Assembly (NCBI GenBank): GCA_004555055.1
Contig: SFJN01000145.1
Coordinates: 1 to 6,440 of the forward strand
Source of the DNA: Bacteroidales bacterium
GTDB lineage: Bacteria > Bacteroidota > Bacteroidia > Bacteroidales > Bacteroidaceae
DNA: 6,440 bases
Direction of reading: 5' to 3'
Position numbers and translations under genes: made by a program. Under the pieces are notes generated by a model, which was given only the letters and a program-made list of their open reading frames with translations, was not told where the DNA came from and made no database searches. This document shows, in pieces, positions 1 through 4,479 of this stretch. The number at the start of each line of letters is the position of its first letter. The stretch's first letter is position 1.

Positions 1-135
1 ATCCGTAGACATCCGCGATTGTACATGTGATAATATTCTCCGTGTCGTCAGTAGACATCCGTGATTGTCCGTGTGATAATATAATTCTCCGTGTCATCCG
101 TGGGCATCCGTGATTGTCCGTGTGATAATATAATT
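1..135. repeat. Intergenic direct repeats, 49-nt unit
   Basis: Two full 49-nt units (38-86 and 87-135) and one partial, more diverged unit (1-37) lie head to tail. Each full unit has up to four TCCGTG motifs spaced about 9-10 bp apart, followed by an AT-rich tail (TGATAATATAATT). There are no spacers between units and no sign of coding. Units of the same sequence and orientation recur at 5579-5682, at the other side of the operon. I recognise this as the kind of short dispersed intergenic repeat common in Bacteroidales genomes; its function is not known to me. Confidence 0.85.
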
Positions 136-150
136 CATTTTTCGCAAGTT

Positions 151-327
151 CTAAAATATTTTGACTACGGCAATGACGGCATCCAGATTGTAGAATGTCA
201 CGCCCTGCTCGTCCCATTGTTCCGAGGGAATAAAAATTTTTTTGATGCAGTCGGACAAATGAAGTTCTCCGTTGTTCTCTATCTGTCTCAGATGACAGCT
301 GATATCTGCACTTGTAACTTCCCGGCA
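151..327 (-). pseudogene. Remnant of a RhuM-family (virulence RhuM / Fic-associated) gene
   Basis: The minus strand has an open stretch of 58 codons between a TGA (328-330) and a TAG (151-153), with no ATG in frame. Its translation contains ISCHLRQIENNGEL, then SDCIKKIFIP, then VTFYNLDAVIAV. This order matches, from memory, the middle of RhuM-family proteins, which read roughly ISRHIRNIFKEGEL, a variable part, then FYNLDVIISVGYRV. The family is usually more than 300 residues, so only an internal piece remains and both ends are missing. I call it a decayed gene fragment. It lies directly downstream of the 53-residue ORF at 336-497 in another frame, and it ends just before the direct repeat array. 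A homology search with the 58 residues would settle the family. Confidence 0.5.
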
Positions 328-335
328 TCATTTCC

Positions 336-497
336 TTAGTTTGAAAAAAGGATGCAGAAGGTCCACACCATGTTCCCGTCGATGGTTGCCAATTCCCTTT
401 TCAGGTCAATCACGCGGTGTCCTCTCAGGAAGCGGCTCAGTTCTTCCGTCTGTTCCTCAGTCGGTGTCAACGGCAACGTGATAATCTTTATTTGCAT
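336..497 (-). CDS. Small ORF resembling the N-terminus of a DGR-associated HRDC accessory protein, truncated
   Basis: This 53-codon ORF begins MQIKIITLPL, has EELSRFLRGHRVIDLKREL in the middle, and ends NMVWTFCILFSN before TAA. From memory it resembles the N-terminal part of a family of roughly 100-150 residue proteins encoded beside the reverse transcriptase in Bacteroidales diversity-generating retroelements. Those proteins start MxIKIITIP, have an EELNxFLRxHxV helix and a W-x-FC strand, and continue into an HRDC domain. Here the reading frame stops just after the W-x-FC strand and RhuM-like remnant sequence follows, so it would be a 5' gene fragment. It lies on the same strand, downstream of the two variable-protein genes, which fits a relic of a DGR cassette. 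The match is recalled rather than computed. The ORF could still be an unrelated small protein. Confidence 0.42.
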   Translation of the reverse strand: MQIKIITLPLTPTEEQTEELSRFLRGHRVIDLKRELATIDGNMVWTFCILFSN

Positions 498-542
498 CTT
501 TTCATTATTTGCATCTGTTTCCTATTTTGCCGGTTCATTTTA

Positions 543-620
543 AGCCGGGACGATAACCGCCCCTTTTTTGTAGGCGGATTCCATTCCGCCGACCTTTTTG
601 GGGCGGTTTCCGTCCCGGCT
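543..620. repeat. Composite palindrome: 21-bp outer arms around an inner hairpin
   Basis: The outer arms at 543-563 and 600-620 are inverted repeats matching at 19 of 21 positions. Between them lies an inner hairpin, GGCGGA (573-578) with TCCGCC (585-590), extended by two further pairs across one mismatch. T-rich bulges (564-569 and 595-599) separate the inner and outer stems. The element sits about 50 bp downstream of the second SUMF1/FGE-fold gene. A related element follows the first copy (1972-2022), but it keeps only the inner hairpin and the right arm. It may be a terminator, a processing site or a small mobile palindrome; the sequence alone does not decide. Confidence 0.75.
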
Positions 621-630
621 GTTTACTGAA

Positions 631-664
631 GATTCCCCTTCTTTTTTTATTTTTTTGAGGAATC
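631..664. other. Stem-loop just downstream of the second variable-protein gene
   Basis: GATTCCCC (631-638) and GAGGAATC (657-664) can form an 8-bp stem with one wobble pair around an 18-nt T-rich loop (plus strand). The stem starts 3 nt after the stop codon of the gene ending at 668. On the minus-strand transcript the stem is not followed by a U run, so it is not a typical intrinsic terminator for that gene; on the plus strand it is followed by TTTTTATAA. The equivalent of the first gene copy (2032-2058) is conserved with one mismatch. DGR target genes often have a hairpin just after the variable region, so this is a candidate cis element. Confidence 0.45.
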
Positions 665-667
665 TTT

Positions 668-1606
668 TTATAATTGGGAGAGCACGAGGCGGAGCCCGAA
701 GCCGTCGTTACGGCCGTCGGGCGTGCCGATGATGCGAAGCGACGAGCGGCAGTACCACGCGCTGCGGCCACAACAACCGCCGCGGAGCACGCGGTTCGAG
801 CCACTGCTGGCACCTGTAGGATTCGTCTGAGAGGCACCGCTGTAACTGCCATATCTATCCTGGCACCACTCCCACACATTGCCCGACATATCGTAAAGAC
901 CTAACTCGTTCGGCGACTTCGTGCCCACAACATGCGTCTTGTTTCCACTGTTACCTTGATACCAAGCTACAGTTTCAATGTTGTTGCTTCCGGCATATTT
1001 GTATCCGCGGCTGTTGTTGCCCCCACGGGCAGCGAATTCCCATTCTGCCTCTGTGGGCAGGCGGAAGTTTTTCCCCGTCAGTGCATTCAGCTTACGGATA
1101 AATGTCTGGCAGTCGTCCCGACTAACGGTTTCCACCGGCAGGTCGTCGCCCTTCCAGTTCGATGGGTTACTCCCCATCACGGCATTCCAAAGTGCCTGAG
1201 TGACCTCGTACTTACAAATGTAGAAGCTACTCAAAGTCACGCTGTGGACAGGTTTTTCGTCATTATAGGCATCACTCCCCTGCTCGCTCGTGGCACCCAT
1301 GGTGAAGGTGCCTCCGGAAACATAGACCATATTGGCCGTCAGATTATTCAGGGTCAACTTGGCATTTGCTGCAGAAGAAGTCGCACCACTCGAATTCGTA
1401 CGCTTAGCCGCACTTGGTTTGGCAGGTTCGTTCGTTTTCTTTTTGGCAGGTTCGTTCGTTTTCTTTTTGGCAGGTGCAGGCTTCGCCGTCTGCTCCGTCT
1501 TTGGCTTTGCCTTCGGCTTTGTGGAGTTTCGCGTTACAGGCACCTGAGCCAACAGGCACAAGGCCACAAGGGCAAGCAGCAGAGAAAGAAAAAACTTATG
1601 CTTCAT
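668..1606 (-). CDS. Secreted SUMF1/FGE-fold protein, copy B, probable DGR variable protein
   Basis: The 312-residue product starts MKHKFFLSLL, with a signal peptide likely cut after LLA near residue 20, then a Lys/Pro/Ala-rich linker to about residue 85. A formylglycine-generating-enzyme (SUMF1/EgtB/PvdO) fold follows: MVYVSGGTFTMG, the LPTEAEWEFAARGG motif, DMSGNVWEWCQD, and a C-terminal RVLRGG segment. Residues 277-305 differ sharply from the sister gene at 2062-2976, while the last residues, RLVLSQL, are the same. The residue aligned with the first active-site Cys of true FGEs is Arg281; the second (Cys286) is kept, so sulfatase activation is unlikely and ligand binding is more likely. The linker has an extra copy of KKKTNEPA. 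I chose the ATG at 1606 because it gives the signal peptide and matches the sister gene; the frame stays open to 1753, but that part overlaps the PP2C fragment. Confidence 0.88.
   Translation of the reverse strand: MKHKFFLSLLLALVALCLLAQVPVTRNSTKPKAKPKTEQTAKPAPAKKKTNEPAKKKTNEPAKPSAAKRTNSSGATSSAANAKLTLNNLTANMVYVSGGTFTMGATSEQGSDAYNDEKPVHSVTLSSFYICKYEVTQALWNAVMGSNPSNWKGDDLPVETVSRDDCQTFIRKLNALTGKNFRLPTEAEWEFAARGGNNSRGYKYAGSNNIETVAWYQGNSGNKTHVVGTKSPNELGLYDMSGNVWEWCQDRYGSYSGASQTNPTGASSGSNRVLRGGCCGRSAWYCRSSLRIIGTPDGRNDGFGLRLVLSQL
692..778 (-). other. Candidate DGR variable region of copy B
   Basis: Codons 277-305 of the gene at 668-1606. Aligned without gaps to 2086-2172, 19 of 29 codons differ, always changing the amino acid. 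Of 28 base differences, 27 fall at codon positions 1 or 2. Codons kept unchanged between the variable ones include GCG, TAC, TGC, CGC, TCG, TCG, ACG and CCC. A possible extra variable site is codon 271 (AAC here, GAC in the sister). The constant GC-rich 3' flank (CGCCTCGTGCTCTCCCA, 675-691) would be the candidate initiation-of-mutagenic-homing segment. The template repeat is not in this window. Confidence 0.8.
1421..1468 (-). repeat. 24-bp in-frame tandem repeat in the linker of copy B
   Basis: Two perfect 24-nt units (1421-1444 and 1445-1468) encode KKKTNEPA twice in the linker between the signal peptide and the SUMF1 fold. The sister gene has only one unit (KKKTNQPA), which accounts for the whole length difference of 8 residues between the proteins. 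It looks like a recent slippage expansion of a flexible, basic linker. Confidence 0.9.
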
Positions 1607-1629
1607 AACTTTTCTTAAACTATTAGCTA

Positions 1630-1957
1630 TTAGCGTGAAGGGCGGTGAACGGGTTCCAAGAGCACCCGACGTGGAGCCTCCGCCGGCGTACTGCCCCGTC
1701 TGCCGACCATTACGAGCAGGAGGACAAGGAGGAGAAGTACCACAAGGAGCCACACATAACGGAAGCTGGAACTACGGCAGACGCAACGGCGGAGAGAAGT
1801 GACAGGGCATCCACCATCAGCACACGCAGCAACAGCAGTCCCCGTTCCAACATCTGAGAGCCGGGGGCAACCCACCACCTCCAAGAGATAGCCGGTATGG
1901 TTGTCGCGGGTTTCGCGATGCCGGCACTCCTCCACCAGCATCTGCATACGCTGTTCC
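1630..1957 (-). pseudogene. 3' fragment of the PP2C phosphatase gene (duplicated tail)
   Basis: The fragment encodes a 105-residue piece, from ATG 1947 to the stop at 1630, that matches residues 231-335 of the intact PP2C at 3007-4014 at 93 of 105 positions without gaps. It keeps only the last metal-binding motif (TRDNHTGY), the membrane segment (YVWLLVVLLLLVLLLVMVG) and the basic tail, and lacks the rest of the catalytic domain, so it cannot be a phosphatase. Homology extends upstream to 1957, then stops; an in-frame TAA lies just beyond. The frame is still open, and AAAGGA precedes ATG 1947 at about SD distance, so a short membrane peptide could be made, but this may be chance. It is best explained as a by-product of the duplication that copied the next gene. 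Confidence 0.85.
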
Positions 1958-2022
1958 TTTGATTATTATTTGTAGGCGGTTTTCCATACCGCCTACTTTT
2001 TGGGGCGGTCTCCGTCCCGGCT
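1958..2022. repeat. Duplication junction and truncated copy of the composite palindrome
   Basis: A perfect 9-bp hairpin, GTAGGCGGT (1972-1980) with ACCGCCTAC (1988-1996) around a 7-nt loop, is followed by a right arm at 2002-2022 that matches the outer right arm of the element at 543-620. The outer left arm is missing and replaced by about 10-14 AT-rich bases (from 1958), which abut the end of the PP2C fragment. Compared with the other copy, the closing pair of the inner stem is T-A here and A-T there, a compensatory change that supports a real stem. Confidence 0.75.
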
Positions 2023-2031
2023 GTTTATGAA

Positions 2032-2058
2032 GGTTCCCCTTCTTTTTTTTGAGGAATC
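2032..2058. other. Stem-loop just downstream of the first variable-protein gene
   Basis: GGTTCCCC (2032-2039) and GAGGAATC (2051-2058) can pair as an 8-bp stem with one mismatch and one wobble around an 11-nt loop of mainly T. It begins 3 nt after the stop codon of the gene ending at 2062 and is the counterpart of 631-664. On the gene's own transcript no U run follows. It is a candidate terminator, or a DGR target hairpin next to the constant 3' end. Confidence 0.4.
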
Positions 2059-2061
2059 TTT

Positions 2062-2976
2062 TTATAACTGGGAGAGCACGAGGCGGATCCCGTAGTAGGG
2101 GCAACCGATGGCGGGCGTGTTGCCGTTGCGATTCGACGAGCGGCAGTACCTCGCGTCGTTGTCCCAACTACAGCCGCGGAGCACGCGGTCCGAGCCACTG
2201 CTGGCACCTGTAGGATTCGTCTGCGAGGCACTGCTGTAACTGCCATACCAGTCCTGACACCATTCCCATACATTGCCGGACATGTCATAAATACCCAGCT
2301 CATTCGGGGACTTCGTGCCCACAACATGCGTTTTGTATCCACTGTTACCTTTGTACCAAGCCACAGTTTCAATGTTGTTGCTTCCAGCATATTTGTATCC
2401 GCGGCTGTGGTTGCCCCCACGGGCAGCAAATTCCCATTCTGCCTCTGTGGGCAGACGGAAGTTTTTACCCGTCAGTGCATTCAGCTTACGGATAAAGGTC
2501 TGGCAGTCGTCCCAACTAACGCTTTCCACCGGTAAATTGGCTCCCTTCCTGTACGAAGGATTACTACCCATCACAGCCTCCCAAACGGCCTGAGTCACTT
2601 CGTACTTGCAGATATAGAAACTGCTCAAGGTCACGCTGTGGACGGGTTTTTCTTCATCATAGGCCTCACTGCCCTGCTCGCTCGTGGCACCCATGGTGAA
2701 GGTGCCTCCGGAAACATAGACCATATTGACCGTCAGATTCTTCAGGGTCAACTTGGCATTTGCTGCAGAAGAAGTCGCACCACTCGAATTCGTACGCTTA
2801 GCCGCACTTGGCTTGGCAGGTTGGTTCGTTTTCTTTTTGGCGGGTGCAGGCTTCGCCGTCTGCTCCGTCTTTGGCTTTGCCTTCGGCTTAGTGGAGTTTC
2901 GCGTCACGGGCACCTGAGCCAACAGGCACAAGGGCACAAGGGCAAGCAGCAGAGAAAGAAAAAACTTATGCTTCAT
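2062..2976 (-). CDS. Secreted SUMF1/FGE-fold protein, copy A, probable DGR variable protein
   Basis: The 304-residue product has a signal peptide (MKHKFFLSLL, likely cut after Ala20), a basic Lys/Pro/Ala-rich linker (about 21-80) and a formylglycine-generating-enzyme-type fold (about 85-304). Landmarks are MVYVSGGTFTMG (85-96), LPVESVSWDD (148-157), LPTEAEWEFAARGG (175-188) and MSGNVWEWCQDWYG (232-245). The C-terminal part, RVLRGCSW then residues 272-297, is the candidate variable region, followed by the constant RLVLSQL. Asn273 stands where true FGEs have the first active-site Cys; Cys278 aligns with the second. The fold is the C-type-lectin fold that DGRs commonly diversify, so I infer an exported ligand-binding protein rather than an enzyme. 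It starts 30 nt after the PP2C stop, which suggests one transcript. Confidence 0.88.
   Translation of the reverse strand: MKHKFFLSLLLALVPLCLLAQVPVTRNSTKPKAKPKTEQTAKPAPAKKKTNQPAKPSAAKRTNSSGATSSAANAKLTLKNLTVNMVYVSGGTFTMGATSEQGSEAYDEEKPVHSVTLSSFYICKYEVTQAVWEAVMGSNPSYRKGANLPVESVSWDDCQTFIRKLNALTGKNFRLPTEAEWEFAARGGNHSRGYKYAGSNNIETVAWYKGNSGYKTHVVGTKSPNELGIYDMSGNVWEWCQDWYGSYSSASQTNPTGASSGSDRVLRGCSWDNDARYCRSSNRNGNTPAIGCPYYGIRLVLSQL
2086..2172 (-). other. Candidate DGR variable region of copy A
   Basis: Codons 269-297. Several codons are AAC or AAT (residues 273, 282, 284, 286), as expected when a template rich in AAC is copied with random change at adenines. In the sister gene these same codons are CGC, CTT, ATC and GGC. 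Third bases are kept at 28 of 29 codons. The likely template would have A at most differing positions, which gives AAC-like codons in runs (for example at 272-274, 284-286 and 290-294). The GC-rich constant segment at 2069-2085 follows on the coding strand. Confidence 0.8.
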
Positions 2977-3006
2977 AACTGTTCTTTTTCTTAAACTATT
3001 AGCATT

Positions 3007-4014
3007 TTAGCGTGAAGGACGGTGAACCGGTTCCAAGAGCACCTTACGAGGAGCCTCCTGCGGGGTACTGCACCGCCTGCCGACCATTACAAGCAGGAGG
3101 GCAAGGAGGAGAAGTACCACAAGGAGCCACACATAACGGAAGCCGGAACTACGGCAGACGCAACGGCGGAGAGAAGAGACTGGACATCCACCGTCGGCAG
3201 ACGCAGCAACTGCAGGCACCGTTTCAACGTCTGAGAGCTGGGGGCATCCCACCACCTCCAGAAGATAGCCGGTATGGTTGTCGCGGGTTTCGCGATGCCG
3301 ACACTCCTCCACCAACGCCTGCATACGCTGTTCCAGCGGCGCATCGGCGAGAAGGATTTGCGCAAGCGTTGCATTCTCCACCTGCTCCATCACGCCGTCG
3401 GAACAGAGGAAGAAGAGGTCGCCACGACGGACATCGGTGAGCACCTTGAAGGTGGCGCGTGCCGGAGACTCCTGATGGGGCTGTACGGCACGGGTGATGA
3501 TGTTGCGGCGGGGATGGCTGCGGGCCTCCTCGGGCGTCAGTTCCCCGGCAGCGATAAGGTCCTCCACCAGCGAATGGTCGCGGGTGCGGAACACCACTCC
3601 CTGTCCGCGCCGGAACTGGTAGACGCGGCTGTCGCCGATGTGCGCCACCAGCACGCCGTCGGTGCAGAAGGCGAGGAAGGTGAGTGTGGTGCCCATGGTA
3701 CGTCCCCGGCCGTCGCCGTCGGCATCGAGGGCGTCGAGCCGGCGGTAGGCCTCGTTGAGGGCAGCCTCGAACGTATGCCGCATCGCCTCCACCGCACATC
3801 CTCCCACGGCAGCGGTCAGGGTGCCGACGGTTTCCGCCACACAGCGGCTTGCCACCTCGCCATGCTCGTGACCTCCCATGCCATCGCAGACCATAAACAC
3901 ACGTTGGGCGGGGGTCGCCTCGCCAAGGGGTGGGAAGAGGGCGTCCTCCTGGTTCCCACGCTGGCCGACAAGACTGAAGCCTTGCGGCTGTGCAATCAGA
4001 AAACTATGTTCCAT
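3007..4014 (-). CDS. PP2C-family Ser/Thr protein phosphatase with C-terminal membrane anchor
   Basis: The 335-residue protein has the PP2C (PPM) catalytic domain in residues 1-257. It shows GNQED (Asp24), CDGMGGHEHGE (Asp44), MGTTLT (107-112), HIGDSRVYQF (125-134), RDHSLVEDL, CSDGVMEQV (Asp206) and TRDNHTGY (Asp245). These cover the metal-binding aspartates, so it should be an active Mn/Mg-dependent phosphatase acting on phospho-Ser/Thr. A 35-residue linker, one membrane helix (about 294-311) and a basic 24-residue tail follow, so the catalytic domain is probably tethered at the inner face of the membrane. Its ATG overlaps the end of the FHA gene by 11 nt (ATGGAACATAG), which suggests translational coupling. 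No kinase is visible nearby; the partner should be upstream or elsewhere. The 3' third is duplicated at 1630-1957. Confidence 0.93.
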   Translation of the reverse strand: MEHSFLIAQPQGFSLVGQRGNQEDALFPPLGEATPAQRVFMVCDGMGGHEHGEVASRCVAETVGTLTAAVGGCAVEAMRHTFEAALNEAYRRLDALDADGDGRGRTMGTTLTFLAFCTDGVLVAHIGDSRVYQFRRGQGVVFRTRDHSLVEDLIAAGELTPEEARSHPRRNIITRAVQPHQESPARATFKVLTDVRRGDLFFLCSDGVMEQVENATLAQILLADAPLEQRMQALVEECRHRETRDNHTGYLLEVVGCPQLSDVETVPAVAASADGGCPVSSLRRCVCRSSGFRYVWLLVVLLLLALLLVMVGRRCSTPQEAPRKVLLEPVHRPSR

Positions 4015-4447
4015 AAGCTGCTGCCAGATACATTTTTATGTCCCCCAACTTCAGGCAATCGTTGACATTGAGGTATATGATATCGTCATTCACCAGTTCT
4101 ATGCCCTGCAACTGGGTAGGGTTCTTGCCATGCTCCTCGAAGGTGCAGACGATGCCCGACGGGGCACACGCAAGGTGGACGAGGGCATGGCGGCGGCTCA
4201 TGTAGGCCGAGGGGTCGGGAATCTGCACGTCGGCACCGCCCGTGGAGCATTGGCGCCCCACCCACTGGGGTCCGAAGCGGAGCTGATAGCAACGCTCCCC
4301 CACCTTCAGACTGCACTTGGGGATGAACTCCGCCAGGGGCATCTTGGTTTTGCACTTGGGGCACTCCGCCATCTTCGTTTCCAGTCCGGTGGCGGAGGCT
4401 ACCATGATTTCGTGGTCACAATGCGGACATTTCAGAAAGATGTTCAT
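4004..4447 (-). CDS. Zinc-ribbon and FHA domain protein
   Basis: The 147-residue protein starts with a short zinc ribbon, CPHC (7-10) and CPKC (29-32), with the four Cys placed to bind one zinc. An FHA domain fills about residues 47-142: VGRQ (Gly64-Arg65), an insert to IPDPSAYMSRRHALV (SRRH at 84-87), then GKNPTQLQG (Asn109-Thr111) and LVNDDIIYLNVNDCLKLGDIKM. These are the residues that normally bind phosphothreonine peptides. There is no signal peptide or membrane segment, so it should be cytoplasmic. It follows the EF-hand-like protein gene by 20 nt and overlaps the PP2C start, so it probably reads a phosphothreonine mark that the phosphatase removes. The zinc ribbon fused to FHA is seen in bacterial regulatory FHA proteins; the specific partner is unknown. 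Confidence 0.9.
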   Translation of the reverse strand: MNIFLKCPHCDHEIMVASATGLETKMAECPKCKTKMPLAEFIPKCSLKVGERCYQLRFGPQWVGRQCSTGGADVQIPDPSAYMSRRHALVHLACAPSGIVCTFEEHGKNPTQLQGIELVNDDIIYLNVNDCLKLGDIKMYLAAAYGT

Positions 4448-4451
4448 CGTG

Positions 4452-4479
4452 CATCAGATTTCGTACATCAGATTTCGTA
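4452..4479 (-). repeat. 14-bp tandem duplication across a stop codon
   Basis: The 14-nt unit CATCAGATTTCGTA (plus strand) occurs twice in a row (4452-4465 and 4466-4479). One copy encodes the last codons and stop (TACGAAATCTGA) of the gene ending at 4468; the other lies in the 20-nt gap before the FHA start. It lengthened the spacer without changing either protein. Confidence 0.9.

Larger units (their letters stand above)
571..1957 (-). repeat. Tandem segmental duplication, downstream unit (B)
   Basis: This unit holds a 3' fragment of the PP2C gene, a short spacer, a complete SUMF1/FGE-fold gene and the downstream hairpins. It is a diverged copy of 1973-3334, in the same orientation and directly adjacent. 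Homology at the upstream end stops sharply at 1957, which corresponds to 3334 inside the PP2C gene. At the other end it stops near the inner hairpin of the palindrome. The offset between copies is 1377 in the PP2C part, 1394 at the SUMF1 stop and 1402 at the hairpin, which reflects small indels. Confidence 0.9.
1973..3334 (-). repeat. Tandem segmental duplication, upstream unit (A)
   Basis: This is the other copy of the duplication described for 571-1957. It contains the 3' third of the intact PP2C gene, the 30-nt spacer, the first SUMF1/FGE-fold gene and its downstream hairpins. Because the PP2C gene is complete here and partial in the other copy, this unit is the likely parental arrangement. 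Confidence 0.88.

Noticed and set aside
1..135. Possible CRISPR array
   Set aside because: The units are directly adjacent with no unique spacers, and the unit itself has internal TCCGTG sub-repeats; no cas gene is in the window.
932..1618. Plus-strand ORF of 228 codons
   Set aside because: It is antisense to the SUMF1/FGE-fold gene (668-1606), whose minus-strand product has clear family motifs and a sister copy. The plus-strand translation has no recognisable domain.
1607..1753. Upstream in-frame extension of the second SUMF1 gene (start at 1753)
   Set aside because: It would overlap the PP2C fragment, add 49 low-complexity residues before a normal signal peptide, and has no counterpart in the sister gene.
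2557..2610. Second variable region in the SUMF1 genes around SYRKGANLPVESVSW versus SNWKGDDLPVETVSR
   Set aside because: Five of 12 base differences here are at third codon positions, so this is ordinary divergence rather than adenine-directed change.
668..2976. Working formylglycine-generating enzymes for sulfatases
   Set aside because: No sulfatase gene is nearby, the first active-site Cys is not conserved, and the active-site region is the hypervariable part.
3274..4065. Plus-strand ORF of 263 codons
   Set aside because: It is antisense to the PP2C gene, which has all metal-binding motifs. It is a by-product of GC-biased codon use.
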